64,000 nucleotides of DNA from Pollenia angustigena (taxonomy: Eukaryota > Arthropoda > Insecta > Diptera > Polleniidae): NCBI GenBank assembly GCA_930367215.1, contig OV884056.1, forward strand, positions 319,330,709-319,394,708. Direction: 5' to 3'. The number at the start of each line of letters is the position of its first letter. Positions within the stretch are counted from its first letter, which is position 1. This document shows, one piece after another, positions 1 through 11,985 of this stretch. A program made the translations under genes and the position numbers. Below the pieces are notes generated by a model. It made no database searches and was not told the origin of the DNA. It worked only from the letters and a program-made list of their open reading frames with translations.

Positions 1-31
1 TTCAATTAAAGCTCCATACAAATTTATTATG

Positions 32-764
32 TGTGCCCGTGTTCCGTAACTCTCGCTTCGAGAAACTTTTCGATTGAAATGTGTGAAATGAAACAAAAAT
101 GCCATAAATTGAAACAAACAGCTGTTTTTTCTCACTTAACTGTGTCTGTAACTTTTTTGGCGAGTACAAGCTGTCGCGTAAGGAAATTACTCGCCAATTT
201 ACAGAAAAAGTGTTTCTGTAACATTTTTGTGAGAAAAGTTCCCGCTTTGAACTGTCAAAAAAAAAAAAAAAAAAAAAACACTGGTATAAAAATGAGGCGT
301 GAAATAACCATTAAAAATGCAAAATACAAAGAAACATAATAAAAATATTTTGTTCTTGGCACATTTCTTTATTGTTTAATTATTTTGCTTTTAACATTTT
401 AATAAGATGTACGCATGTTTTCAAAGCTCGTTTGCAAACAACAAACATTAAAGTCGCACTTTACATTATTTGGTATAGCCGACGGTGGCATTTTCGCTGC
501 TGTCGTTGAAAAATTTTAAATTTTTGTAAATTTTGGTCGCCGTCAGCGATATCTGTGACTGGCGTTCTCAACGCTTGCAGTGACACATCGGCTTCGGTTG
601 CAATATTATGACATTTATAACGTAACGACGTAATCTCTTTTGATAGTTTTCGACATGATTTACAGACACGCTTTTTTCTCACTTTTCGAGAAAAAATGGA
701 ATATTTTGTTTCACATCTTTTCGATGCGAGAAGTTCTCACTAAAGTTACAGAACATGGGTACTG
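32..764 (+). mobile_element. Inverted-repeat DNA element, family IR-A, copy 1
   Basis: The ends are inverted versions of a shared terminus, consensus roughly CAGTnCCCATGTTCTGTAAC. The same ~730-bp sequence lies in opposite orientation at 19829-20525. A word of the form TCTGTAAC followed by a T run and GAGAA recurs about three times near the left end (about 42, 147, 219) and twice inverted near the right end (about 650, 740), as expected for subterminal transposase-binding repeats. A 73-codon minus-strand frame (461-682) is conserved in outline between copies but has no motif I recognise. The CAGTn start suggests hAT, but I see no convincing 8-bp TSD, so the superfamily is uncertain. Confidence 0.75.
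254..280. repeat. Poly-A tract
   Basis: A run of about 20 A residues inside IR-A copy 1. The opposite-strand sister copy at 19829-20525 lacks it, so it expanded after the copies diverged or was gained in this copy. Confidence 0.8.
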
Positions 765-2300
765 GTCACTTAAGAGAACAGAAAGAAAAAACATTTCAAT
801 ACCCCTTCTAGAAAAAATTCTTTTGGGAATATGTTTAGAAATTTTGAATGCAGTTTAAATTAAGTTTAAATTCAATACTCACATAAACTTCTACTTTTTT
901 TTAACTACTATCTTTAAAACTTTGATTTTAGTCTGCCCTGATGTAGCGTAATTAAAAAAAAAATGTGACTCATTATAAACAAATATTTGACAAGAAAATT
1001 TTACTTTATTTTTTTTTGCAGATGTGTCCAAAAATAACTTTCATTCATAAAATACCCCAAGCACTCGTGCCAAAAACACAACAACAGAAATTATAATGAA
1101 TGGAAAATTCGCGCCTTTTTTTTATTCATTTATCACAATCACTGACCGTTCAAGTACTTCAAACTTAAATTTTACTAAAGTAAAATATTTGTTTAATAAC
1201 AACAATGTACATATCATATTTATTTATTTGTTTTTTTTTTAAATAAAAAAAAGTTCATTTATAGTTTAATTATGTCAATAAATGATTATTATTACTTGGG
1301 ATACAGGCAGAAAGAAGTCTCTGCCAGCTCTCATGGCGCTTCTTTTCCAGTTTATTTACGAGAATTCTTTTAGATACGGTGTAGATGGTTTGTAGTGTTG
1401 CTGTTTTTTAGCACTTCAGTGCAATTTCCGGTGAGAATCAGACGAACAAACATGTCATTCAAAAAATTCAAATCAACACACTGTTTCACACATGCGCGTA
1501 AACACTTGGATTGGATTTGCTGACTCTTTTCCCCGTTCAAAGTACGTGATACTTTTTTCTCTTTATTGATTTAAAATTTTTTTTTTTATATTTAGTTTTA
1601 AGAAAGAATTTTAAACAAATTTTGGTAGATTTTTTTGGCAACTACAACAAATTTACGTAAAAATATTTGATAAGATTGTACGAGGAGAGTGTGGTGAAGT
1701 GCAGAGGTACGAGTAGTTAAAGTGCTGCTTTATTTATCAGTCATCCACCAGTTGTTGAGTTGATTAAACATTTTTTTTTCTTTTTATTGATTTTATGGTT
1801 TTATTCTTTTTAATGTATAATTTTGTTGTTGTTAATTTCGAGATCTTTTTTTTTGTGGTCGATCTTTTACATGTCAGTAGTTGCTATGCCAATGGAATAT
1901 TTGCTGCACGAGAATGAGTGATAAGAATTCAAAAGGTACAATTTCGATAAACAAAATGTAACAGCAACCATCTCACAAACAAGACATTAATCCATGATCA
2001 AACAATAAATGTTGGCTCAATGAGCTGGTCAAACACTTAAAACTGATCCATAAAATACAACAATCTGTGGGCAAATATTTGATAACACATTAATATTATG
2101 CAACATTGTTGCAAATGCAACAAAATTACAAGCAGCAATAAAAAAACACCTTGTTAAAAGGTGATTTTGTTTCTATTTAAGGGACCAACAAGAAATCTTA
2201 AAAATCTTGTGATAAAATTTCTTTATTCAAGAAAATACCCTCCTGACAATGTTTAAGGAAATTTGTTTGACTTGTCCAATAAATCTTAAGCAAACTAACA
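765..2300. other. No gene found; AT-rich spacer
   Basis: Mostly AT-rich sequence with short T and A runs (about 1010, 1225, 1570, 1770). I see no coding region and no terminal repeats. The moderately complex stretch 1300-1560 is the least biased part, but it has no open frame of note. Confidence 0.6.
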
Positions 2301-2457
2301 GACCCTGATAGAACGTGGATAAGGTCGATAGAGGCGGAGTTGCAAACTACACATGAAATGACGTCAGCCAAACATCTTGCAATAGAGTCCGGTATAAGCG
2401 GATGGTTGACGCCCTATGCCCCATTGGGAGTCAAAGATAACAGAAGAAGAAGAAACT
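2301..2457 (+). pseudogene. 3' end of a non-LTR retrotransposon ORF (relic)
   Basis: Read forward from about 2303, the frame gives DPDRTWIRSIEAELQTT, later SGWLTPYAPLGVKDN, then a stop just after an AGAAGAAGAAG run. Acidic-DR-W-RSIE-AEL followed by a W-x3-Y-A-P-L-G tail resembles the C-terminal end of LINE-type endonuclease/reverse transcriptase polyproteins, and the AAG run would be the 3' microsatellite tail. Only about 50 residues remain, so this would be a 5'-truncated insertion. The family is not assignable from this much sequence. The call rests on recalled family patterns, not an alignment. Confidence 0.45.
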
Positions 2458-2725
2458 AACAGACGAAATGTTAAGACTTTTCTTTAATAGATTTGAGAAA
2501 CTGCACTGACAGTCCCTGGTGATGAAAGCCAATGCCAAAAACATCTAAAAGGAGCCAAAATCATGTTGTAAAATATAAAGAGACAATCTTTTGGATAAGA
2601 GAGCAAAACATCTAGTCAAACGAACTCAAAATATTCACAACTTTTAAAACTCAAAAAGTTTGGAATTTAAGTTACGGCAAGGTGACACGTGGTGTTCATC
2701 TTTAAGGATTTTTGTTATTTTTACC
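2458..2725. other. No gene found
   Basis: Unassigned AT-rich sequence between the LINE tail and a short palindromic MITE. Nothing in it is supported as a feature. Confidence 0.5.
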
Positions 2726-2820
2726 CACCAAGTTAAGGTATAATTAACTATCAGTTATAGCGTCAAAACATTTTGTTAACTGGAAGTTAAAGTGATAGTT
2801 AGTTTTTACTGAACTTGGTG
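2726..2820. mobile_element. Short palindromic MITE (95 bp)
   Basis: The ends CACCAAGTTAAG and CTGAACTTGGTG are inverted copies, and pairing continues inward through TAACTATCA (about 28 bp per arm with mismatches). It is small enough to be a bare hairpin MITE. It abuts the element-X relic at 2826. I see no clear TSD. Confidence 0.55.
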
Positions 2821-2825
2821 AAATT

Positions 2826-3145
2826 GGGGGTTAGAGTTGAAAAAAAAAAACAATTGGTTGGCTTGGTACTGGGAAATATAAGAAAAGATAAACTTACTAT
2901 TTATTGTTTTGTTTAAGCTTTAATATTGTTGCAGGGAAAATTTGAGTGTTTGTAATTCTCATTCGGTTTGCAGTTTAATTTGTATATCTAATATCCATAG
3001 CTTTTCTAAAATCTTTGGAAAAAGGTTTCCTGATGATCTGGCCTAAGAAACCAGTGAAATGCGCATAGCAACTAGATATATCCCATCAACAACAAATTTC
3101 AGTGTGTTTATCAAAAGTATGAATTGGGAATTCAGCACATCAAAA
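2826..3145 (+). mobile_element. Element X, truncated copy
   Basis: This matches the element at 38211-39073 over most of its length, including AAGAAAAGATAAAC, the stretch TTTTCTAAAATCTTTGG with GGTTTCCTGATGATCTGG, and the terminus GGGAATTCAGCACATCA. It lacks the left inverted terminus. It also lacks the 494-bp MITE found in the other copy, so it serves as the empty site that defines that insertion. Confidence 0.75.
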
Positions 3146-3227
3146 TGAAATATAATTAATGCACTTTTTACTCTCAAGAAAAACTTTGATTAGAAATTAA
3201 TTTCGATATGGACACGTTGTGGATGTA

Positions 3228-3300
3228 TCTATATATATAAAAATGAAAAATGTTTGTATGTTTGTTTGTTTGTTTGTTGGCTTATAGATTACTTAACATC
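3228..3300 (+). mobile_element. Helitron-like 5' end
   Basis: The string A|TCTATATATATAAAA followed by ATG-rich sequence and a (TTTG)n microsatellite is close to the 5' end of the complete Helitron at 50906 (TC start, TATATATATAAAA, then a TGTA microsatellite). I did not find a 3' hairpin plus CTRR end beyond the tandem array, so the element is either truncated or bounded elsewhere. Confidence 0.5.
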
Positions 3301-4310
3301 ACATGAGCCATAAAAGTAAAATAGGCTTCTTATTTTTTCGATAGCGGCAGGGGAATTGGTACCCCCATTGTATGCCAATATTAAATATCGCATATCTTAA
3401 GAGCCGCTTCACGCATTTTGTTGAACTTTTGGTAGTAAAATCTTCTGAGCCCCAAAATTTAAATAAAGTAGCAGCGGGGGAAGTGGTTTCCCCCATAGGA
3501 TGCCAGTGTTTAATATCGCATATCTTGAGAACTGTTATAGTGAGAATGTTCAAACTTTGTAGAAGTCACTCTTATGGTATACTTCACTACTGAAAATTAA
3601 AATAAAGCGGGCATGCGTAGGGGTGGAAATACCTCCCATAGGATGCATATATTAAATATCGCTCAACTGAAGAACTATTAAAGGGAGAGTCTTCAAACGT
3701 GGTTAAAGCTACTATTATAGCAAACTTTAAATTTCAATATAGTAATGGACGGGGTGGACAGAGGAGGAGCAGTTCCCCTCATAGATAGAAATATTAATAA
3801 GAGCCGCTGCACGCATTTTGCTAAACTTTTGGTAGAAGGATCTTCTGAGCCCCAAAATTGAAATAAAATAGCAGCGGGGGAAGTGTTACCCACCATAGGA
3901 CGCCAATGTTAAATATCTCATATCTTAAGAACTGTTATAGTGAGAATGTTCAAAATTTGCAGAAGTCACTCTTATGGTATACTACACTTTTGAAAATAGA
4001 AATAAAGCGGGTAGGCTCAAGAGGGGAAATACCTCCCATAGGATGCATATTTTAAATGTCGCTCAACTGAAGAACTATTGAAGGGAGAGTCTTCAAACGT
4101 GGCTAAAGCTACTATTATGGTAAAGTATAAATATCAATATAAAAATGGGCGGGGTTGACAGAGGAGAGGCAGTACCCCTCATATATAGAAATATAATTAA
4201 GAGCCGCTGCACGCATTTTGTTGAACTTTCGGTAGTAGGATATTCTGAGCCCAAAAATTCAAATAAAATAGCAGCGGGGGAAGTGGTACCCGCCATAGGA
4301 CGCCTTAATA
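3301..4310. repeat. Higher-order tandem repeat, 400-bp period
   Basis: The word GAGCCGCTnCACGCATTTTG starts at 3401, 3801 and 4201, giving an exact 400-bp period and about 2.4 copies. Each 400-bp unit is built of three diverged ~125-138-bp subunits (starts near 3471, 3608 and 3746). Every subunit has a GGGG-rich start, a CCC(C)CATAGGATG-like word, TTAATATCGC, and an AAATnnAAATAAA end. This is a satellite-style higher-order organisation. It follows a Helitron-like 5' end, so it may be the internal array of a non-autonomous Helitron. Confidence 0.85.
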
Positions 4311-4363
4311 ATAGAAGAAAGAAAATAACTTCACGTTCTCTTTAATCTATTACCAAACAGTCG

Positions 4364-4386
4364 TTGGCGTATTTTAAATACGCCAA
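4364..4386. repeat. Near-perfect palindrome
   Basis: TTGGCGTATTT and AAATACGCCAA flank a single base, giving an 11-bp stem with a 1-nt centre. Similar GGCGTATGCGCC words occur near 26185. No function can be assigned. Confidence 0.6.
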
Positions 4387-7240
4387 ACATAATAAGGGTG
4401 ATTAATTATTTTCGATTTTGTTTAGTAAAATACAACATTCGTGCTAACCCTTTTATTAAAGCATTCAATAAATGACGGCAATTTCAAATCAAACTACCAA
4501 ACTTTGAGTTAATTTATTTTAAATTCCTGGTCTTAATGTACTTAAACAAAGTTTTTTACAACCCAATTAGGAATCACAACTTTTTTGCCGCCAAAATTGG
4601 ATATTAAATTGTATTTCCCGATTGTTCTTTTAACTAGGAACATCAACAAATCTCCATAAAAATCCAATTTTATAACAATTGACCAGAAAAAAGTGTCTCA
4701 TTTGTGAATAGAAATAATTAGAATTAAAGGTGTGTCCCATTGAAGAGCATTAAGGTGTAAAAGACACGTTGTATTCCAATAGTACAAAAGAAGAACAAGA
4801 GTGATGCAACAAAAAAGTCATTAAAGTCATTTAAATGAATGCAAAACACAAGACACAAAAACAATTGTACATAAGAAAAAAAAAAAAAATAAAAAAATTT
4901 AAGCAAATTATGTCACGTAAATTTTGCCAGAAAACAAAAAACAATTCTGCAATAATAATTGTGTAAATTGTTGTAGGTGCAACAGGACAAAACCAAAACT
5001 GCAATATGAACAATTGCCATTGCAACCGCCATACAAATAAGTCGTTTGAACTGCCAAATCATGTCATTGAGGATAAAGCAAAACAAAACAAAATGCACAC
5101 AAATCAATGCAAAAATGTGAAAAAAAACAAAAAAGATGACAACCATGTAAAACAACAATTGACCATAAAGAAGTGGTCAATGATTTGTACCTGCAACATC
5201 TTAAAGATTTTGTTTTTTTTTTAAGGTGTAGAATTAATAACAATTACAAAAAAAAAAAAAAAAAAAAAACGCCAGGACCTCATTACTAGAAGTCCACGTT
5301 TTGATGTAATTTCACTGTTGTTTTAGAATTCCCAGGCTTGTGAATTAAACGTGACCTCTTTTAAATTTATTTCTAAATGTTGGGAAATTTTTTTAAGAAT
5401 AGAAAATAAAAAGAAACATTTTTCTCTCTTTTTTTTTTAAAGAAGTAGAGACAATGCAACACTGACATCTCTACAAATTTTGCTATAATTCCGTTTAAGA
5501 ATCTCCATTGAATGTTGTTTTCTATTTTTTTTAGGAAAATTAATAATATTTGAGCCCCTTGAAAAGTCGTTATTTGTTGACAACAAATAATTTTGACTGG
5601 ATGTGAGAACTAAAAAATGAAAGTCCTTTTTTGTTGGGGTGCTGCCTGTCTATTGCAAAATTACAACAATTGCAACAAGTAGGTTAGACGACAATGGCCA
5701 CAAATGAAATATGAGGTAAGACAAGGGAAGACTGAGGGATTTATAAAAGCAACAATATTGTCTTATAGGCCATTTAATTTAGATGCCTAGACAGGATTCA
5801 TGTTTAAGGGAATGGAAGAAGAAATTTATCCCAGCCAAAGATTAAAACAATTTTACAATAAGATTTTTGTGTTGCCTCCGTGTGTATTTTGCGGGTGAGA
5901 AAAAGTGCAAGGTGCCTAAAGATATTTTCTTCTACAAAAAACACTAATAAAATTATAAATAAATGTTACTTGTTTTTTTTTCTACATTTCAAAGAAGTAC
6001 AACAAATAAAAAACAAAAGGAAACTAAAAAACTATTAATATAAAATCTATAAACCCAACTACGCTCCCACAGACAGACTGACATGAACCACGAAAGAAAC
6101 TACACTTTTATTACAATCTTCACTCACTAACAAAATCGTTGTTCTTTGTTGCTGTTATCAGCTGATTTTGTGACCTTTTAACCTCAACAACGAAATCTCA
6201 GCTGATTTTCTCAAGATTCTACTACAGAAAGGAACAAATACAGGGCTGGTACCTGTTCTAATTAATTGCCTTGCCCTTGCAATAACAAAAAACACAGGAG
6301 GGATATGAAATGAACCTGTGAGTTTTAGGAATTTGAAACAAACAAAAAACAAAAACCTTTAAATCAAATGACGTTGTATGTTGTTGTTTTTAGTTGATGT
6401 TATTACTAATTCGTTTTATCAGAGTTTTATAGAGCATCCTTTCGGTCTACTCCTCTCGCTGGAATTTGTGTACTCTCGTTCCTTGCACGTGTACTACAAC
6501 AACAATAGAGAACAGAGCAGACTCGTGTTTTTGTTGTTGCTGGCTGCCACATTGATGATGATTCGATTTGTATAAAAAGGATTTGGTTTCGACTTTAGAT
6601 TTGTGTTTGTTGATGTTGTTGTTTTTATTAGTTTTTAATACACGACTAAAAGGTTGCCTTCTTTCAATGTCAGTTTTCTGGAGTAAGTGCTTAAATCAGC
6701 TGATTATAATTGTTGATACCTGTTCCCTAAAAATGTTGGAGTCCTTATTTGAGGATGTTGTTACTTTTTGCATTAAATGGAATTCTTTTGAAAGCGGTTC
6801 CCTTTTTCGTCCCAATTTTTTTTTTCTATTTAGTTTAGTTTTGTTGTTTTCCTTCAGTATTTGATTTTGTGGGAAAGTTTTCGTGTTAGATTTGGGTTTT
6901 ATGGCCTCAACGATAAAAATGAGTCAGCGTTAACGGAGAGTAAGATCTTATTGTTTGGTGGAAAGTAACCGTCAGGTCACAGTAAAGGTTTTCTTTATTT
7001 CAAGATTTATTTTCAAATCCATTGAAAAGTGTAATTACTGAAAAATTATTTGTTTTTGTTAAAAGAACTATAAAAATTGGAATAAGAAACTGTTTTATTT
7101 TTGTTATAATTCACAGCCAATATTGAGGATATGAAACTTTAGATACTTATTTATTAAGGAATAAATCTCAATATGTGAGAAAATATATAAAGAAAAATAT
7201 ATAAAATTAAAAAATTTCTGTTTAAATAAATTTACAATCC
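4387..7240. other. No gene found; AT-rich spacer
   Basis: Long A/T-rich stretch with homopolymers (poly-A at 4877-4890 and about 5249-5268) and several CAGCTGATTTT words (about 6160-6220). Open frames near 6378-6575 and 6568-6864 are hydrophobic, T-rich translations with no motif. I see no terminal inverted repeats or coding signal. Confidence 0.55.
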
Positions 7241-7579
7241 TATGGCCTCGATTTTTGTGCAAGTTTACGTCGAATATGAACAAAAGACAGTAGTCGACAA
7301 AGTGGCTAAAAGAAATATGTTTTCATCAGACTGGGATATATAAATAAAATTACAATAATCAAAAGAAAATTAACGTTTAAGCAAAATACCCGCTACTAAA
7401 AGACAAATCAGATGGAACTATAAATTCTACAACTGTTCTATATGAGTTAACGGAAATCTTCCAGAGTATGCGACCTGACGGCAATTAGCTCGACCTCACG
7501 TCGCTATTAAAAGCAATTGATGGATGGCACATCCCTAGGGGAAAGGCAACTAACACCAAACTTGTTTAGTGACATTTAT

Positions 7580-7650
7580 AAAGTGGTAGGGACCGGATTT
7601 CAGCTTTCCTGGGAAATAATTGCGGGATTCCCTGGAAATTTTTAACAAAA
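7580..7650. mobile_element. Possible orphan hAT terminus (CCCGGGA family)
   Basis: TAGGGACCGG at 7587, followed by GGGAAATAATTGCGGGATTCCC, resembles the ends of the complete hAT at 61153-62330 (TAGGGTTTTTTCCCGGG with repeated CCCGGGA words). No partner end with a matching 8-bp TSD was found, so this may be a solo end. The assignment is weak. Confidence 0.3.
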
Positions 7651-7734
7651 ATTTTAAATTTTAAACTTTGAATTCAAATTCTGATATTCTTATTAGGCCA
7701 AAGTTCATCAAATTTAATCTCCATTAAATTATCC

Positions 7735-7870
7735 TTACGAAGAAAGGAATTTTACAAGTAAGTAAAATTTGTTGATAATTTTTTATTCTTGACTGCCGCG
7801 GGAATCGAACTGCCTTCACGGACAGGTTACCCTAACATCTTTTAATTGCAACCACTCAACTTTGGTAAAT
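7735..7870 (-). mobile_element. tRNA-headed SINE (reverse orientation), degenerate
   Basis: On the minus strand the sequence contains GCAGTTCGATTCCCGC, a good RNA polymerase III box B and T-arm, preceded at tRNA-like distance by a TGAGTGGTTGCA box A-like word. It is followed by an A/T-rich tail ending near GTAAAATTCCTTTC. The same tail sequence is found beside the box-B locus near 27130. No cloverleaf is complete, so this is a SINE relic and not a tRNA gene. Confidence 0.5.
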
Positions 7871-8239
7871 CAATGTGGGACTCGTGTCTTTAGTTGTTTT
7901 ATCCAACCAAATTTCACCACAACATCAACACTTGCAGTGGTTTTAGACTTAAAATGGACACTACATACGGCCTCTGGTAACTTATAGACCGATCTTCACG
8001 AAATTTAATTTCTATCTTATCAATCTGTAATGGGCTAAATTTTGCAAAAATATTATTATTTTTTTACGGCTAAGTGTTTCTAAGAGTTGGTTTTATAAGG
8101 GGGATTATTCGCTAAGTTTTTTTTAGCGAGACTGCTCTTTATACGGCGCCTAAGGTAAATTTTGAACCGAACTCCCTAAAATTTGGTGGTGTGATTATAA
8201 GGCATATAAAGGGAACTTGTTGACATTTAATGACATCTA

Positions 8240-9240
8240 TACATTGCGCCACCAAGTTATGTTAGATTAGGTTCTAATGGCAGCCGCAATCAAGTACAGC
8301 TCACGTGGGTCAAGTAATGAGTTCCCGTTATATTATCATGTTTCACCGGCTCCCAAGGGTCCTATGTTACTTGGCTGTTGACATTCTTACCCAGCCATCC
8401 GGTTGATACAATAAAGGAATGGATCCCGTTCGAATCCAATTCGGAGAGACAAGTGTTGTGTTTAAGTCTCTCAGGGTTCTTTGACCAAATAGTTGAGTCT
8501 CAGGTCTCCGAATGCCGAAAAATGATAGAGGATGCCCCGTTGACTCCTCTTCGCCACAACTTCTACAAAAGTCATTGCAAGGGAGCCGTAGCCCTTGGGC
8601 GATTTTAAAAATGGGGCAGTGGCCAGTTATAACCGAAAGTAGGTTCCTGAGGTGAAGTCTGGACAGCTTTAATGACCGCCTAGTTCGTTTTTCATCTTTG
8701 ATGGGCCAGATTTTCCTGGTTTCCTAACAGGTTGTTTCACCAAACCATCTCCGACTGGCAATAAGATGAAATTTATGTACAATGTTTCTTACTCCTTAGA
8801 AGCGAAACACCAATATCATATGCCGAACCGTTATGATTCAGGGTGGTACCTTCATGCGCTAACAAGTTAGCCATACAGTTTCCCTGTATGCCTCTGTGTA
8901 CAGGGACTCCATTAAGGGTAACCACTGAATGTCTCACTCTCTCCTCCAGATAAACCCGGCATTCTTGGACAATTTTCTATGTGATAAACACACTCTTCGG
9001 GCCGCTTTACTATAGTTAACAATGAGAATATCCCTGCAAAATATCTCACTTTAGCGAATGTCGATCGCGGCTGTGTAAATTACCATTATTTCGGCCTGAA
9101 TGACACTGTAATTATACGGCAGCCCAAGAGGAAATCTTAAGTAAAACTGCCCGGAGTATAAGCCAAAACGTACACCATGCAATGTCTTAGACCCGTCGGC
9201 GAAACAATTTATGGTAGTTTTTGTATAAATTTTTCTGGGG
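8240..9240 (-). pseudogene. Non-LTR retrotransposon ORF2, RNase H to C-terminus, dead copy
   Basis: On the minus strand, starting near 9225, translation gives INCFADGSKTLHGVRFGLYS, then LPYNYSVIQAEIMVI. This is the D-G-S and Q-A-E pair of the retrotransposon RNase H domain. Further on (about 8600-8390) a CNDFCRSCGEEESTGHPLS stretch matches the zinc-knuckle-like C-terminal segment that follows RNase H in R1/Loa/Jockey-type ORF2, and then PDGWV near the end. The minus-strand 3' tail includes CTAATCTAACATAA. Stops and frameshifts occur throughout, and reverse transcriptase is missing, so this is a 5'-truncated, inactive insertion. Confidence 0.8.
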
Positions 9241-9494
9241 TTGTATCACAATTGAATGCATGACTTTTTTTTCTTACTGCTGGATTTTAATTCCAAAACA
9301 ATAAACAATTTGTCAACCACATTTTTCTTTTCCATTTAGTCGTTCGTGACAAATCCTGATCTTAACAGATGGGCATGACTTAATCAACTTAGAATAACTC
9401 ACGGACCCAGAATAATCATTACTGTGGCATTTTGACAAAACATCTTAAGTCAAATTTTAAAAGTTGAGTATTATAAACGAAATTTTTCCTTAAT
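9241..9494. other. No gene found
   Basis: Unassigned AT-rich spacer between the LINE relic and a Helitron-like segment. Confidence 0.5.
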
Positions 9495-9509
9495 TTTGGT
9501 TTTTTTTAT

Positions 9510-9806
9510 CTTAATATATAAAATCGTTTGTAACGTTTATGTGTTCCTAAAACATAATAACCCCTGGACCGATTGACACCAAACTTGGCCAATGAATTAT
9601 TTTAGTCGGTAGCCAGGTTTTTTTTTAAGTTTAATCCCGCTGTTGTCGTGCTATTTTAATGTTTTATTTATGGTACGATTTGGCTGAAATTCACAAAATA
9701 TATTTATTCAACAAAAATAAGTTTCCTGATAAAATTTTGACCCGGTAGATAGCGCTGGGGTCAAGTTATTAACAAAATTCTCCAGTATTTAATTTTTTAT
9801 TTTTAT
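9510..9806 (+). mobile_element. Helitron-like 5' segment (relic)
   Basis: TCTTAATATATAAAATCG followed by CTGGACCGATTGACACC resembles the 5' block of the complete Helitron at 50906, where TATATATAAAA is followed by GGCTGGGCCGATTTT. The 3' hairpin and CTRR end are absent; mariner-1 begins at 9809. Confidence 0.4.
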
Positions 9807-10460
9807 TATCGGGTGATTTTTTAACTATTATCTTTTTGACAACACTGGTTTAAACAGCTGACGCACGTTTCGTGTTTTGTTTCACTGTCAAACATCTTCA
9901 GTTTGGTCTATAATTTAACCATGAATCGTCTTACAAACGAACAACGCTTGCAAATTATTGAATTTTATTATCAAAATGCGTGTTCTGCTAAGAAAGTTCA
10001 TCGAGAGCTTCTTGTGTTCAGCGACGAAGCTCATTTTTGGCTCAATGGGTACGTTAACAAGCAGAATTGTCGATTTTGAAGTGAAGATCAGCCAGAAGCA
10101 TTGCAAGAGCCACCAATGCATCCAGAATAAGTCACAGTTTGGTGCGGTTTATGGGCTGGTGGCATCATTGGACCGTATTTCTTCAAAGATGATGCAAATC
10201 GTAACGTAACTGTGAATGGTGAGCGCTACCGTGAGATGATATCCAACTTTTTTTGCCCAAAATGCAAGAGCTTGACTTGCATGGCATGTGGTTTTAACAA
10301 GACGGTGTCACATGCCACACAGCACGTTTAACAATGGACTTATTGAGATGCGAGTTCGGTGAACATTTTTTTCACGTTCGGGACCGGTCAATTGGCCGCC
10401 TAGATCGTGCGATTTAACGCCTTTAGACTTTTTTGTGTGGAGCTATGTTAAAGCTCATGT

Positions 10461-10468
10461 CTATACAC
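10461..10468. repeat. hAT target-site duplication, left (CTATACAC)
   Basis: Exact 8-bp repeat with 11986-11993. Removing 10469-11993 restores a mariner-1 coding sequence reading through GTCTATACACACATGCC, which matches the minus-strand sister near 37100. Confidence 0.95.
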
Positions 10469-11985
10469 TAGGGTATTCATTTAATCGACCTTTTCCTTTA
10501 ATTGGTTAATCGCTCGATTAATTAACCGAGGTTTTGGTTTTACCGGTTAATAATCGGTTAATTTAGTTTTTGATCGGTTAACCGATTAATAAAATTTTTT
10601 TTTATAAATTGAGTAATTTCAATATATAAAAATGCATTAATTGCTTATTATTTGGAGTTTATAAGTAAAAAAAAAAAACAATAACATACCAAACATAACA
10701 GTTCTTGAACTAAAACGAGCAAGCAAAAAAACAATTCATAAATATATAATATGCATTTTCCAATAAATGCACAAGGTGTGGTATCAAGTCATATCGTCAT
10801 AATATCCTAAATAAAATTTTAAATTGTTTAAAGTAAATATTGTAGTGTTTTAAACAAAATAAAAATTGTAATGCTGTGTTTATTGATTCGTCATAACTGT
10901 ATAGTAGAAATCTAAATTATAAGCTGTAGCTTACAACAGTCATATCGTTGGCTTAATATGCAAACCTGCTAACTCACTTTCAGCACATTTTACAGGAGAG
11001 AAAAAAACTTTTTATTTTTCCAATTTGAAGCTTGATAGAAAATTAAAATTACAGTTAGTTGTACAAACTTCAAGACTCAAATAGAAGAAAAACTACATGC
11101 TGGTCGACGAGGCGTATCTTTCTCTACCACACGGCATCAAAATCTCAATTTACTTAAAAAGTGGATCCAGCCGGTTTGCATATTAATCCGACGATATATG
11201 TTTCTTGTAATTATTTTAAGACATAAGACTTTATGACTACCTTGTGAATCCCCCAAATATTTACAAATTTATACAAAAATAAACTGAGATAATTTAATTA
11301 GTTATTTCAATAGTTAAAGGAGATCTTATAAAATAATCTTTAAGAAAAGTTATTTATTTTAAATGTTTAGGATTAAAGCGACTCCTTTCTTTAGTTTAAC
11401 AAAATTTGACTTGGAAAATATTATTTCACTTATCGTAGATGAATGTCTAATTTCTCAGTATTTTTCCAGGATTTCTCTTAACATATAAAATACTCCATTA
11501 TGCCATTAAAGTTGTTTTAAATTTTTAACACTTCTAATTGTTTCGGTTAATTCTGTTAAAAGACTGATATGAGAAGAAACAAATATCTAAACACACACAT
11601 ATAAAAAGTACGTGAAACAAAAAAAATGTGTTGGCAATCAAATATTTAACCGATTTTTCGCCACATTCCTGTTGATCGATGATGAAGATAAAAAAACTTT
11701 GAAAAACATTGTAGTTTTAGTCATCGGTCGGCGGAAAATGGGTTAAAATGAAGATAACTGAACACCTTCTTTGTTTGCATGAAAAAATATTTTCTAAACA
11801 AATACATTTTCTAAACAAATACTACAAAATATTGAAAATTTTGTTACTTCGGTTAATCGGTTAATCGACTGAAATTAACCGATTTAATCGTTAATCGAAA
11901 AAAGCCAATTTGAAATTAACCGATCAGTTAATCGGGTAGTAATTAATCGGTTAACTGGTTGACGGTTAACCGAATGAATACCCTA
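10469..11985. mobile_element. Non-autonomous hAT nested in mariner-1
   Basis: Termini TAGGGTATTCA and TGAATACCCTA are inverted repeats with the hAT-type TA(G)GG start, and the flanks carry the exact 8-bp TSD CTATACAC. Subterminal regions are filled with GGTTAATCG / TTAACCGAT words in both orientations at both ends (10480-10590 and 11850-11975), typical of hAT subterminal binding motifs. The 1.5 kb interior is AT-rich with no transposase reading frame. It inserted after mariner-1 had landed. Confidence 0.93.

Noticed and set aside
5006..5224. 72-codon plus-strand frame with matching minus frames
   Set aside because: Lys/Asn-rich translation of A-rich DNA, with frames open on both strands.
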